64,000 bases of DNA from Saccharopolyspora gloriosae (GTDB taxonomy: Bacteria; Actinomycetota; Actinomycetes; Mycobacteriales; Pseudonocardiaceae), in assembly GCF_022828475.1 (NCBI RefSeq), contig NZ_CP059557.1, positions 3,333,470 through 3,397,469 on the forward strand. The letters are read 5' to 3'. A program made the position numbers and the translations under genes. A model generated the notes under the pieces. It was not told the DNA's origin. It made no database searches and was given only the letters and a program-made list of their open reading frames with translations. Shown piece after piece: positions 9,603-18,517 of this stretch. Numbering within the stretch: the first letter of the stretch is position 1; each line of letters starts with the position of its first letter.

Positions 9603-10007
9603 GATTGTTCCTCCCAGTGAAGGTGTTGCTCCCGTGATCCCCAGATCCGCTGCCGTGCTCGAAGCCGGCGAGCGGTTCGGATCAGTTGTAGCGGCTGATC
9701 GTCTCCCGGTGGCAGTTGCCGGATCGCGAACAACACCGACGGGCGAACGAAGTAACCCGAATACTGCAGTGCCGTTGGTCCATTCTCGCGCTGCATTCCT
9801 AGAAGCGGTCAGTGTTGATCCCCTTTTTTGGCCGCAGGATTAAAGAATTCGCGCCTCATCCTGAAAATTCGCACGCCAGTTCTTCGGTCACTGCGGACCG
9901 GTCGCGTAAATCACGGTGTGTCCATTATGGAGGGAATAGGCCCATCGGCCGGATCGCCCCACGGGAACCGGACTCGCCCGCATCGGCGGGCATGCGACCG
10001 GAGACCG
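9603..10007. other. Gene-free intergenic stretch with an AT-rich patch
   Basis: About 400 bases upstream of the secreted-protein gene hold no convincing frame. The part around 9815-9875 (CCCCTTTTTTGG, GGATTAAAGAATTCG) is much richer in A/T than its surroundings and may hold promoter elements. Confidence 0.4.
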
Positions 10008-10238
10008 ATGCGGATGACCGGCTCGGTCGCGGCCGGAGGCGCGCAGGCGTGGTTTCCGGGGTGGGCGCTGATGATCGGTCTCGCGGTCGCCGTGCTCGAC
10101 GGGAACCTCGTCCGGATGCGACGGAATCCGGCTGCTCGCGCACCGGTCTTGTGGTGGATCGGGCAACCGGGAATCACCGTCGTGCTCGGTGAGACGTTCA
10201 CGCACGGCGGTTCCGGCGCCGAGTTCTTCGCCGAGTGA
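10008..10238 (+). CDS. Possible small membrane protein or gene remnant (76 aa)
   Basis: A frame from ATG 10008 encodes 76 residues with one hydrophobic segment (WFPGWALMIGLAVAVLDGNL) and a second weaker one (APVLWWIGQPGITVVLG). Directly after the stop, another frame could encode a further hydrophobic stretch (VVLLIVGTVLAFGAV, about 10270-10315), so this may be the remains of a larger membrane-protein gene. There is no clear ribosome site and no family is recognised. Confidence 0.3.
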   Translation: MRMTGSVAAGGAQAWFPGWALMIGLAVAVLDGNLVRMRRNPAARAPVLWWIGQPGITVVLGETFTHGGSGAEFFAE

Positions 10239-10407
10239 GCGGACTCCTGGTCGCGGTGCGTCGACCCGGTGGTGCTGCTCATCGTCGGAACCGTGCTCGC
10301 GTTCGGCGCCGTCCGCGCCGACGCCCCTCCGCGGCGATCGCCTCGTTCGGCCGAGAGGACCGGTCGAACGAGGCGGTCACCTGAAACGGGAAGCCGAGGT
10401 CCGGCGG

Positions 10408-11586
10408 TCAGGGGCGAGCGGTGAGCGGGCCTCCGGGGCCGAATGCGTGGCCGGCGAAGCGGGTGCCGATGCGTTCGTGCGTCGCGGCGTCCGGGTGCAG
10501 TTGGTCGGGCAGCGGCAGCTCGGCCGCGTCGGCTTCGCCGTAGAGCTCGCACCCGTCGAGGTAGTGCAGGTGCGGGTCGTCAGCCGCCCGCAGGCGCACG
10601 ACGCGGGCGAGCTCGTCCCGGATGACGCGCAGCGTCAGCTTCCCGCTCGCGACCTCGTCCGGGTCGCCGGTGGCGGTGAACCGGAGCTCCCCGGCTTTGA
10701 GCGCGTCGAGGTCGACACCGCCGGGACCGGGCGTGTCCTCGTGGATCGGGCAGTGGATGGGTGAGACGACCAGCAGCGGCGTCTCGGGATGCCCCTCGCG
10801 GATGGTGTCGAGGAAGCCGTGGACCGCCGGGGTGAACGCCCGCAGCCGCATCAGGTCGGCGTTGACCACGTTGATGCCGAGCTTCAGGCTGATCAGATCG
10901 GCCGGGGTGTCGCGCAGCGCGCGGGCGGTGAACGGGTCGAGCAGGGCGTTGCCGCTGAACCCGAGGTTGATCAGATCCACTCCGGCGCGCGCGGCGGCCA
11001 GCGCGGGCCAGATCGTGCTCGGGCTCGCGGCGTTGGAGCCGTGGCTGATCGAACTGCCGTGGTGCAGCCACACCGCGCGATCCTGCGCGTCCGGCTCGAC
11101 GGGGGCATCGGTGCGCAGGGCGACGAGTTCGGTGCTTTCGTTGTGCGGTAACCAGATCTCGACGAGCTTCTCCCGGGCGGGCAGGCCGGAGAAGCGGGCG
11201 GTGCCTGCCGGGCCGGGACGGACCTCGCCGGAGCCGGTCGCGAGGTCGGCGGTCATGACGTTCCCGCCCGCCACGCTGGTCCGGTCGGTCAGGTCGCCGT
11301 CGACGAGCAGGTCGTACACGCCGTCCGGGCGCGGCGGCGCTCCGGGCACGACCTTCTTGGTGGGCACGGTGTCGAGCTCAACGACGGTGGCGCGGGTGCG
11401 CAGGACCAGCCGCACACCGGAAGGTTCGGCCTGCGCGACCAGCATCCGCTCGTCGGTGCACTGCGCGCGGGCTCGCGCAGGCAGGCGCAGCGGTCGCAGC
11501 CCGCGTTCGGTGCGCTCCAGTTCTCGCGCACCGCGCAGCAGCTCGGCGGTGATGGGCGTGGTGATCCAGTGCTGTTCGCTGCTCAT
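10408..11586 (-). CDS. SGNH/GDSL-like esterase with N-terminal beta domain
   Basis: The 392-residue protein has an N-terminal beta-rich domain (about 1-165) and a C-terminal SGNH hydrolase domain (170-385). Motifs are block I as LHHGSSISHG (nucleophile Ser in a GSS variant of GDS), block II NLGFSGN, block III LKLGINVVN (Gly and Asn of the oxyanion hole) and block V DQLHPDAATHE (catalytic Asp and His). No signal peptide is seen, so it is probably cytoplasmic. This family deacylates carbohydrates or small esters. It lies 43 bases downstream of a TetR gene on the same strand, and both are probably under that regulator. Confidence 0.85.
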   Translation of the reverse strand: MSSEQHWITTPITAELLRGARELERTERGLRPLRLPARARAQCTDERMLVAQAEPSGVRLVLRTRATVVELDTVPTKKVVPGAPPRPDGVYDLLVDGDLTDRTSVAGGNVMTADLATGSGEVRPGPAGTARFSGLPAREKLVEIWLPHNESTELVALRTDAPVEPDAQDRAVWLHHGSSISHGSNAASPSTIWPALAAARAGVDLINLGFSGNALLDPFTARALRDTPADLISLKLGINVVNADLMRLRAFTPAVHGFLDTIREGHPETPLLVVSPIHCPIHEDTPGPGGVDLDALKAGELRFTATGDPDEVASGKLTLRVIRDELARVVRLRAADDPHLHYLDGCELYGEADAAELPLPDQLHPDAATHERIGTRFAGHAFGPGGPLTARP

Positions 11587-11629
11587 GATCTCAATCCGGG
11601 CGGGAGTTCTCGGGTTTCGTGTGGTGCCG

Positions 11630-12199
11630 TCAGGGAGCGGGCCAGTTGTGCAGCAGGGCGTCGAGTGCGTCGACGATGCGCGGCCAGGTTTCCTCGGAGT
11701 CGGGAGCGCTGTGGCTGAACCCGCCGGCCGCCTCCAGGCTCACGTAGCCGTGGACGACGCTGCCGAGCAGCCGGACCGCGTGCGTCTGGTCGTCGCCGGT
11801 CAGTTCGTAGCCGCGAAGGATCGCCCGGGTCAGCTGTGCGTGGCGGACTCCGGCGCTGGCGGCGGCCGTCTCCGGATCGAGCGGGAGGCGGGCGGCGGTG
11901 TAGCGGCCGGGGTGCTGCCGGGCGTAGTCGCGGTAGGCGTCGGCGAAGGCGGCCAACGCGTCCTTGCCCGCACGTCCGGCCAACGCGGCCGCGGCGCGAT
12001 CCGCGAGTTCTTCGAGAGCGAGCAGCGCGATCTTGGTCTTGAGGTCCTGGGAGTTCTTGACGTGCGAGTACAGGCTCGCGACCTTGACGTCGAACCGCCG
12101 GGCGAGCTCCGCGACGGTGACCTGCTCGAACCCGACCTCGTCGGCGAGCTCGGCTCCGGCGCGGGTCAGGCGCTGCGCGGTCAGTCCTACGCGTGCCAT
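11630..12199 (-). CDS. TetR-family regulator
   Basis: The 189-residue protein has an N-terminal helix-turn-helix (residues 8-55; VTVAELARRFDVKVASLYSH) and a C-terminal ligand-binding region of the TetR_C type (HGYVSLEAAGGF). The start at ATG 12199 is preceded by GGGGAGGACGTC; a longer frame to 12319 would run through the operator. It is first in a leftward unit with the SGNH esterase, and two overlapping palindromes sit 36-63 bases upstream, consistent with autoregulation. Confidence 0.92.
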   Translation of the reverse strand: MARVGLTAQRLTRAGAELADEVGFEQVTVAELARRFDVKVASLYSHVKNSQDLKTKIALLALEELADRAAAALAGRAGKDALAAFADAYRDYARQHPGRYTAARLPLDPETAAASAGVRHAQLTRAILRGYELTGDDQTHAVRLLGSVVHGYVSLEAAGGFSHSAPDSEETWPRIVDALDALLHNWPAP

Positions 12200-12234
12200 G
12201 ACGTCCTCCCCTCGGTTCGAGGCCATTATGCAAG

Positions 12235-12262
12235 TGCCTAATAGGTTTAGGCAACGGCCTAA
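12235..12262. promoter_or_regulatory. Overlapping palindromes, probable TetR operator
   Basis: TGCCTAA-TAGGT-TTAGGCA (12235-12253) is a perfect 7-base inverted repeat. It overlaps TTAGGC-AACG-GCCTAA (12247-12262), a perfect 6-base inverted repeat. They share the TTAGGC half-site. Their place just upstream of the tetR start fits an autoregulatory operator. Confidence 0.75.
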
Positions 12263-12311
12263 TTCGATAAGCAACGGGGTGACTGATCCTGCTAGGCCGA
12301 CCGAGTGAAAC

Positions 12312-12326
12312 GTGAACACTGTTCAC
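12312..12326. promoter_or_regulatory. Perfect 15-bp palindrome upstream of GH5 gene
   Basis: GTGAACACTGTTCAC is a perfect palindrome around a central C, 46 bases before the GH5 start. It differs in sequence from the TetR operator next to it, so a different regulator probably binds it. The GTG at its left end is also an in-frame start, which would add 20 residues before the signal peptide and is less likely. Confidence 0.55.
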
Positions 12327-12371
12327 GATCAGCTGTTGTCCGGCTTGTCGGCGGTTCGTAGCTTGTGGCTC

Positions 12372-14210
12372 ATGATCCGGCTGCTCGGCGCCGCTTGTGC
12401 GCTGTCCCTCATCGCGCTCCCGCTCGCCCCGGCTGCGGGAGCCGCGCCGACACGGCCCGTCGACGACCCCGCAAGCCGGACGCTGACCCTGGTGCCCTCC
12501 GAATCCGGAGTGTCCTATCGGGACGGTCACGGCCGGGAAGTGGTGCTGCGCGGCTACAACGTCTCCGGCGAGGTCAAGCTCAACGAGAACGGCAACCTGC
12601 CGTTCGCCGACGCCGCCGACGCCCGCGAATCAGCGGCGGCGCTGCGCGAGCGGACCGGCGCCAACTCGGTCCGGTTCCTGCTGTCCTGGGAACGCGTGCA
12701 GCCCGCGCCGGACCGGATCGACGAGGACTACCTGCGGCGCGTCACCGAACAGATCGCCGCGTTCGCCGACGAGGGATTCTGGGTGCTGCCGGACTACCAC
12801 CAGGACCTCTACTCCCGGCACCTGTTCCGCTCCGACAGCTGGTACACCGGCGACGGCGCCCCGAAATGGGTCATCGACGGCGGTGGCTACCCGCCCGAGA
12901 GCTGCGGCATCTGTGTCCACTGGGGACAGAACATGATGAACAACCAGGCGGTGAAGCAGGCCAAGACCGACTTCTGGCACAACCGCCGCATCCCGACCTC
13001 GGCCGGAGAAGTCGGTGTGCAGGACGCGTTCCTGGCTCAGGCGGAAACCACTCTCGATCATCTCGCCGCACATCTCACCGAAGCCCAGTTCCAGCGCGTC
13101 CTCGGTTTCGACCCGATGAACGAGCCGCACGCCGGAAATCTCGACGACGGCCAGGACGCCGCGGCCTGGGAACGCGACGTGCTGTGGCCGTTCTTCGAGA
13201 GGTTTCGCGCCGTCATGGATCGCACCGGGTGGCAGGACAAGCCAGCGTACGTGGAACCCACCGTGTTCTGGAACAACAACGTGTCCTTCGTGAAGGAACC
13301 GGGCGGCTTCGAGGAAATCGACGGGCTCGGCACCCGCTACGTGTTCAACGCGCACTTCTACCACGCCCTCGCCCAATCCGGCTTGTACGGCGAGGCGAAG
13401 GACGGGGAGAACAGCGCCGACTTCGCCGAGATCCGGGACCGCGCGGCGGACCTCGGCACCACCGGGTTCGTCTCCGAGTTCGGCCACCCGCTGGGCGGCA
13501 ACACCTCCGAGAAGTTCCCGACGGTGATGAAGGGCATCTACCAGGGCATGGACTCGCGGCTTTCCGGCGCGGACTGGTGGAACTCGCCCGCAGAGTCCGG
13601 CTCCGTGCTGTCCGGAACCCAATGGCAGTGGGACATCTACTACGGCCGCCACCACGAGGCCATGAACGGGAACCCGGACAAGATTCAGACCGAGGCGGAC
13701 GGATGGAACGGGGAGGACTTCTCCGTGGTGAGTCGCGACGACACCGGCACCCTCGGCCTGCGAGCCGATCCGCGGGTCCTCGACCGTCTGTACCCGCGGG
13801 CGGTGGACGGCACGACCGTCGGATTCACCTACGAGGACCGGTCCCGCGACGGTGAGCGGACGTTGACGTGGAACGAGATTCCCGCGGACATGCCCGCGCT
13901 GCGCGAGGTCGTCGGCGACGGCCAGTTCGGCGTCCTGGTGTGGCGGGACGGCCCCGGCACGGCGCCGACGGAACTGCACCTGCCGGAGAGCTTCGGGGAG
14001 CGCAACACCACGGTGCTCTCCGACCTCGACGACGCCGCTGAGGCCCCGATCGCCCGCGACGACGACCGCCTGCTGATCACGGCGCCCGAAGATCCGGGAG
14101 CCGCGCACTACGCCCTCATCGCCAACGGCGCGGAGAGCCCGGCACCGGACCGGCTCGCCGCGGCCCGCGCCGAACTGGCCCACTGGGCCACGACGAAACT
14201 CCACCCCTGA
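12372..14210 (+). CDS. Secreted GH5 glycosidase, endoglycoceramidase-like
   Basis: The 612-residue precursor begins with a signal peptide (MIRLLGAACALSLIALPLAP, cleavage near AAGA-AP). The GH5 barrel (about 40-460) has the acid/base Glu251 in FDPMNEPHAG and the nucleophile Glu369 in GFVSEFGHPLG. FRLSW-type and YHQDLYSRH-type motifs match endoglycosylceramidases rather than cellulases. A C-terminal beta domain (about 470-590) is usual for that family. Such enzymes cut the glycan from glycosphingolipids or related glycolipids, so the substrate is probably extracellular. No strong ribosome site is visible before ATG 12372. Confidence 0.88.
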   Translation: MIRLLGAACALSLIALPLAPAAGAAPTRPVDDPASRTLTLVPSESGVSYRDGHGREVVLRGYNVSGEVKLNENGNLPFADAADARESAAALRERTGANSVRFLLSWERVQPAPDRIDEDYLRRVTEQIAAFADEGFWVLPDYHQDLYSRHLFRSDSWYTGDGAPKWVIDGGGYPPESCGICVHWGQNMMNNQAVKQAKTDFWHNRRIPTSAGEVGVQDAFLAQAETTLDHLAAHLTEAQFQRVLGFDPMNEPHAGNLDDGQDAAAWERDVLWPFFERFRAVMDRTGWQDKPAYVEPTVFWNNNVSFVKEPGGFEEIDGLGTRYVFNAHFYHALAQSGLYGEAKDGENSADFAEIRDRAADLGTTGFVSEFGHPLGGNTSEKFPTVMKGIYQGMDSRLSGADWWNSPAESGSVLSGTQWQWDIYYGRHHEAMNGNPDKIQTEADGWNGEDFSVVSRDDTGTLGLRADPRVLDRLYPRAVDGTTVGFTYEDRSRDGERTLTWNEIPADMPALREVVGDGQFGVLVWRDGPGTAPTELHLPESFGERNTTVLSDLDDAAEAPIARDDDRLLITAPEDPGAAHYALIANGAESPAPDRLAAARAELAHWATTKLHP

Positions 14211-14238
14211 CCCGGCACCGCCGACGCCCACGACGCGA

Positions 14239-14434
14239 GTGAACGGACCGTTCGCCCAACGAGATGGGTCGAACGGTCCGTTGACTTGTCTCACGTCGAG
14301 CACGGCAGGGGGTGAGCGGGCCGTTTGTCCAATGGGATTGGTCGAACGGTCCGTTGACTTGTCTCACGTCGAGCACGGCAGGGGGTGAGCGGGCCGTTTG
14401 TCCAATGGGATTGGACGAACGGTCCGTTGACTCC
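14239..14434. repeat. Tandem hairpin repeats with a perfect 73-bp duplication
   Basis: The convergent gap after the GH5 gene holds three hairpins of the form GAACGGACCGTTCG(C)CCAA...TTGG(A/T)CGAACGGTCCGTT. The segment 14268-14340 is repeated base for base at 14341-14413. The stems could act as bidirectional terminators for the GH5 gene and the dehydrogenase gene. A single related hairpin lies at 60921-60967. Confidence 0.9.
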
Positions 14435-14456
14435 ATTCGCGAGGGCGGCGTGGGGG

Positions 14457-15521
14457 TCAGCCGGTGAGTTCGGCGGTGATGGCCTTGCCGAGGTCCTCGG
14501 TGCTGGCGGTTCCGCCGAGGTCCGGCGTGCGCACGGATCCCGCTGCCAGCACTGTTTCGATGGCGCGCAGCACGTCGGCGCCGGCTTCCGCCGCACCGAG
14601 GTGGTCGAGCATCATCGCGGCCGACCAGATCTGTCCGATCGGGTTGGCGATGCCGCGCCCGGCGATGTCCGGAGCGGAACCGTGCACCGGCTCGAACGTG
14701 GACGGGAAGCGCCGCTCGGGGTTGATGTTGGCCGACGGCGCCACTCCGATCGTGCCGGTCACTCCCGGGCCGAGGTCGGAGAGGATGTCGCCGAACAGGT
14801 TGCTGGCCACCACCACGTCGAACCGCTCCGGTGACATCACGAACCGCGCGCACAGGATGTCGATGTGGTCCTGGTCCACCGCCACGTCCGGATGTTCCGC
14901 CGCGATGGCCCGGAATCGTTCGTCCCAGTAGGGCATCGAGTGGTAGATGCCGTTGGACTTCGTCCCCGAGGTCACGTGCGGCTTCCCGATGCGCTCGGCG
15001 AACTCGAACGCGTAGCGCAGGATCCGGTCGGTTCCGTGCCGGGTGAACACCGCTGTCTGCAGCACCATCTCGGTCGGAGTGCCCTCGGCTTGGCGCCCGC
15101 CGAGCTGCGAGTACTCGCCCTCGGTGTTCTCCCGCACCACCCAGAAGTCGATGTCGCCCGGTTCCTTGTCCCGCACCGGCGGCGTCACTCCGGGCAGCAG
15201 CCGCACCGGCCGCAGGTTCACGTACTGGTCGAACTCACGGCGGATCGGCAGCAGCAGGCCCCACAACGAGACGTGATCGGGCACGCCGGGAAAACCGACC
15301 GCGCCGAGCAGGATCGAATCGTGGTCGCGGAGCCGATCGATGCCGTCTTCGGGCATCATCCGGCCGGTCGCCTGGTAGGTCTCGCAGCTCCAATCGAAGT
15401 GCCGGAAGGTGAACGTGGTGCCGTACTTGGCGCTCACCGCGTCGAGCACCCGCAGCGCCTCCGGCATCACCTCGTTGCCGATGCCGTCACCGGGCAGGAC
15501 CGCGATCTCGTAGCTGGACAT
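14457..15521 (-). CDS. Tartrate/D-malate dehydrogenase (isopropylmalate dehydrogenase superfamily)
   Basis: The 354-residue protein is full length for the TtuC/DmlA branch of beta-decarboxylating dehydrogenases. Visible are the N-terminal LPGDGIGNEVMPE, the substrate-binding LRPVRLLPG, VVRENTEGEYS, and the metal-binding NLFGDILSDLGPG followed by FEPVHGSAPDIAG. It oxidises D-malate, tartrate or a similar 2-hydroxy acid with NAD and Mn/Mg. ATG 15521 is preferred; an in-frame ATG four codons upstream is possible. A LysR gene ends 68 bases upstream on the same strand and probably controls it. Confidence 0.9.
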   Translation of the reverse strand: MSSYEIAVLPGDGIGNEVMPEALRVLDAVSAKYGTTFTFRHFDWSCETYQATGRMMPEDGIDRLRDHDSILLGAVGFPGVPDHVSLWGLLLPIRREFDQYVNLRPVRLLPGVTPPVRDKEPGDIDFWVVRENTEGEYSQLGGRQAEGTPTEMVLQTAVFTRHGTDRILRYAFEFAERIGKPHVTSGTKSNGIYHSMPYWDERFRAIAAEHPDVAVDQDHIDILCARFVMSPERFDVVVASNLFGDILSDLGPGVTGTIGVAPSANINPERRFPSTFEPVHGSAPDIAGRGIANPIGQIWSAAMMLDHLGAAEAGADVLRAIETVLAAGSVRTPDLGGTASTEDLGKAITAELTG

Positions 15522-15589
15522 GCGGCCATCCAACGCCGATCGCGCGGGCACGTCCAAGACCGGCTGCGCATCCGGCTGATAGGCGCCGC

Positions 15590-16468
15590 TTATCTCCGCA
15601 GTGCCGAGTCGAGGAAGCGCTGCGCTGCGGGACTGAGCGGCGCCGACCGGTGGATCAGCGAGATCCGCAGCTCGGCCGCCGGTTCGAGGTCGAACACCCG
15701 AGCTCCGCTCGCGCGGGCGAACTCCGCCCAGCCCTCGGTCAGCAGCGTCACGCCCGCACCGCTGAGCACCAATGGCAGGATCGCCTCCCGGTGCGCGGTT
15801 TCCACCACGATCCGCAGGTCCACGCCTAGCGCGATGATCTCGTCGACGACGTGGCGCATCCGGTTCCCGTGCGGTGAAGTGATCACGCGCTGACCGGCGA
15901 GATCCGTGCGCCCGAGCACCTTCCGATCCGGTTCCCACGGCCCGTCCGGGCCGGTGACGACGACGAACCGCTGTCGTTCCACCAGGTGCGCCCGCAGTCC
16001 GGGCAGCGCGAAGTCCTCCGCCGCGCCGATCAGCCCCAATTCGCTGCGTCCGCCGCGCACCATGTCGGCCGCCTCCGGCGCGGTGAACGCGGGCTGCACC
16101 GACACCAGCACCCCGGGGTCGGCCTCGTGGAACCGGCCGATCATCGCGGTGAGCGGTTCCACCGATTGCGACGGCAGCACCGCCACCTGCACCCGTCCGG
16201 TGCGCAGGCCCTTCACCGATTCGACGGCGGCGCGCGTGGTGTCGAGGTCGCGCAGCACCTGCCGGGCGGGTTCGAGCATCGCCCGGCCCGCCTCGGTGAG
16301 CACCGCGCGCCTGCCCAGCCGGTGGAACAGCGCGACTCCGACGTCCCGCTCCAAGGTGCGCACCGCCTGGGACAGGGAGGGCTGCGCGACGTGCAGGCGT
16401 TCGGCGGCACGGTGGAATCCGCCCTCGTCGACGATCGTGACGAAGTACTCCAGTTGCCGTGCGTCCAC
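15590..16468 (-). CDS. LysR-family regulator
   Basis: The 292-residue protein has a standard LysR helix-turn-helix (residues 3-62; GGFHRAAERLHVAQPSLSQA) and a periplasmic-binding-like effector domain (about 90-290). The start is GTG 16468 with GGGAGG four bases upstream. It is transcribed leftward just ahead of the malate/tartrate dehydrogenase gene, so an organic acid is a likely co-inducer. Confidence 0.92.
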   Translation of the reverse strand: MDARQLEYFVTIVDEGGFHRAAERLHVAQPSLSQAVRTLERDVGVALFHRLGRRAVLTEAGRAMLEPARQVLRDLDTTRAAVESVKGLRTGRVQVAVLPSQSVEPLTAMIGRFHEADPGVLVSVQPAFTAPEAADMVRGGRSELGLIGAAEDFALPGLRAHLVERQRFVVVTGPDGPWEPDRKVLGRTDLAGQRVITSPHGNRMRHVVDEIIALGVDLRIVVETAHREAILPLVLSGAGVTLLTEGWAEFARASGARVFDLEPAAELRISLIHRSAPLSPAAQRFLDSALRR

Positions 16469-16540
16469 CGTGCCTCCCGTGTTCCGAGCGCATTCTCCCG
16501 CCGGCGTGCGGTCAGGGCGAGGACCGGCTACCAACGAGGA

Positions 16541-17503
16541 ATGGACGCCGGTGCCGCGCTGCGGGAGATCGCATTCTGGCTGGAACGGGCGGACGAGCCG
16601 ACCTACCGGGTTCGCGCGTTCCGCCGTGCGGCCGAGGTCGTCGCCGCCCAGGACGACCTGCTCGCACGCGCGGAATCCGGCCGGTTGACCGCGCTCACCG
16701 GCATCGGCAAGACCACCGCCGCGGTGATCGAGCAGGCGGTGCGCGGGCAGACTCCGGACTACCTCGCCGGGCTGCGCGAGCAGGCTCCCGAGCAGCGGGA
16801 GGGCCGTGCGCTGCGGGCGGAGTTGCGCGGGGACTGCCACACCCACTCCGACTGGTCCGACGGGGGCAGTCCCGTCGAGGAGATGGCCCGCACCGCACGG
16901 GAATTGGGGCACGAGTGGATGGTGCTGACCGATCACTCGCCGCGGCTGACCGTGGCGCGCGGGTTGAGCGTCGAGCGGTTGCGGGCGCAGCTGGAGCTGG
17001 TCGCGGAGCTGAACACGGCGCTCGCTCCGTTCCGGATCCGGACCGGCATCGAGGTCGACATCCTCGACGACGGATCGCTGGACCAGGACCCGGGCGTGCT
17101 CGCCGAGCTGGACCTGGTGGTCGCGAGCGTGCACTCGAAGCTGCGGATGGGTTCGCGGAAGATGACCCGCCGGATGTGCGCGGCGGTCGCGAACCCGCAC
17201 GTCGACGTGCTCGGGCACTGCACCGGCAGGTTGCGTTCGCGGCGTCCGCCGTCGGAGTTCGACTCCGGCGAGGTGTTCCGGGCGTGCCGCGACCACGGCG
17301 TCGCGGTCGAGATCAACTCGCGGCCGGAGCGGCTGGACCCGCCGATGGCGCTGCTGGGGGAGGCTTTCGAGCTCGGCTGCCACTTCGCCATCGACTCGGA
17401 CGCGCACGCCCCCGGCCAGCTGGACTGGCAGATCCACGGCTGCGCCCGAGCCGAACGCTGCGGAATCCCCGCCTCCCGGATCATCAACTGCCAGGCCCCC
17501 TGA
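16541..17503 (+). CDS. PHP-domain phosphoesterase with helix-hairpin-helix N-terminus
   Basis: The 320-residue protein starts at ATG 16541 behind ACGAGGA. Residues 1-75 resemble the 8-kDa and HhH part of family X DNA polymerases (YRVRAFRRAAEVV and LTALTGIGKTTAAVIE). Residues about 95-315 form a PHP metal-dependent phosphoesterase with the metal ligands of GDCHTHSDWSDG, LTDHSPR, GIEVDIL, SVHSK, LGHCTGR and IDSDAHAP. It looks like a PolX C-terminal half joined to the HhH without the nucleotidyltransferase core. A role in DNA-end processing or general phosphoester hydrolysis is possible. Confidence 0.88.
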   Translation: MDAGAALREIAFWLERADEPTYRVRAFRRAAEVVAAQDDLLARAESGRLTALTGIGKTTAAVIEQAVRGQTPDYLAGLREQAPEQREGRALRAELRGDCHTHSDWSDGGSPVEEMARTARELGHEWMVLTDHSPRLTVARGLSVERLRAQLELVAELNTALAPFRIRTGIEVDILDDGSLDQDPGVLAELDLVVASVHSKLRMGSRKMTRRMCAAVANPHVDVLGHCTGRLRSRRPPSEFDSGEVFRACRDHGVAVEINSRPERLDPPMALLGEAFELGCHFAIDSDAHAPGQLDWQIHGCARAERCGIPASRIINCQAP

Positions 17504-17535
17504 ACGTGACGCCCGTCCCGCACACCACCTCCGGT

Positions 17536-17704
17536 CGACGCCTCCTTCGCCCGCTCCTACCGGTCATCTGCCTCCACGTCGGTGGTGAGGTCGATGCCTC
17601 CTTCACCCGCTATCGCCGGTCGAAGAGGCCGTTGCTTCCGCGTCGATGGTGAGGTGAATGGCGCCTTTGTCCGGTCGCGCCGGTCGAGTGGGCCGTGGGT
17701 CCGT
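17536..17704 (+). repeat. Degenerate tandem repeat, three units of about 50-64 bp
   Basis: Units begin at 17536, 17592 and 17656. Each has the form CGATGCCTCCTTCACCCG followed by a CCGGTC block; the first two end in GTGGTGAGG or GATGGTGAGG. The third is more diverged (GAATGGCGCCTTTGTCCGG). The repeat fills the convergent gap between the PHP and dioxygenase genes. Confidence 0.6.
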
Positions 17705-17712
17705 GAGCGCTG

Positions 17713-18504
17713 TCAGGCGACTTGGAAGGAGCGCTTCGCCAAGCCCATCCAGTAGCCGTCGATGACCTGGTCCGGTGGGGTGTCCGGGCTGGTGGCGGCG
17801 CCGAGGGTGACGAACATCGGCGCGAAGTGCTCGGACGTCGGATGCGCGTAGGGCATGCCGGGGGCGCGATCGGCGTAGGCCGCCAGCTCGTCCACGGCAC
17901 CGCGGGACAAGGCCTCCCCGGCCCACAGGTCGAACTCCTGCGACCAACCCGGCGGCGCCGCGTTCGGCTGCCAGTCGATGAGCCACGGCAGACCGTGGGT
18001 GGTGAAACCGGAGCCGATGATCAGCACGCCCTCGTCGCGCAGCGGCTTGAGCCGCCTGCCCAGTTCGAGCAGGGCGGCCGGCGCCAAGGTGGGCAGCGAC
18101 ATCTGCAGCACCGGAACATCCGCATCCGGGTACATCACCGTGAGCGGGACGTACGCGCCGTGATCCAGTCCGCGGTTCGGCTGGTGCGCGACGGGTTCGG
18201 TGTCCGGCATCAGCGCGGCGACCTTCGCGGCCAGCTCCGGCGCCCCGGGGCTGCGGTACCGCGTGCGGAAGTAGCGCTCGGCGAACCCGCCGAAGTCGTA
18301 GGTCAGCGGCACGCCGGTGTCGGTGGCGCCGAGCATCAGCGGCGCGGACTCCCAATGCGCCGAGACCATCAGGATCGCTCGCGGACGTGGCAGGTCACCG
18401 GCCCAGGCCGCGAGCTGCGAGGTCCACAGCTCGTCGTCGACGAGCGGCGGTGCGCCGTGGCTGAGGTAGAGGGCGGGCATCGGCCCGGAGTGCGTGGTGG
18501 TCAT
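17713..18504 (-). CDS. LigB-family extradiol dioxygenase (4,5-DOPA dioxygenase type)
   Basis: The 263-residue protein matches the YgiD/DODA family: metal-ligand histidines appear in LYLSHGAPPLV, SAHWES, LDHGAYVPL and SGFTTHG, with MPYAHPTSEHFAPM near the C-terminus. These enzymes open catechol-type rings with a mononuclear metal. Length is normal. A MarR gene is divergently transcribed across an 81-base spacer containing a palindrome. Catechol or quinone stress is the likely signal. Confidence 0.9.
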   Translation of the reverse strand: MTTTHSGPMPALYLSHGAPPLVDDELWTSQLAAWAGDLPRPRAILMVSAHWESAPLMLGATDTGVPLTYDFGGFAERYFRTRYRSPGAPELAAKVAALMPDTEPVAHQPNRGLDHGAYVPLTVMYPDADVPVLQMSLPTLAPAALLELGRRLKPLRDEGVLIIGSGFTTHGLPWLIDWQPNAAPPGWSQEFDLWAGEALSRGAVDELAAYADRAPGMPYAHPTSEHFAPMFVTLGAATSPDTPPDQVIDGYWMGLAKRSFQVA

Positions 18505-18517
18505 CTCACCCCATTTA

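Noticed and set aside
14239-14434. CRISPR array
   Set aside because: The repeats are adjacent hairpins without unique spacers, and no cas genes are in the window.
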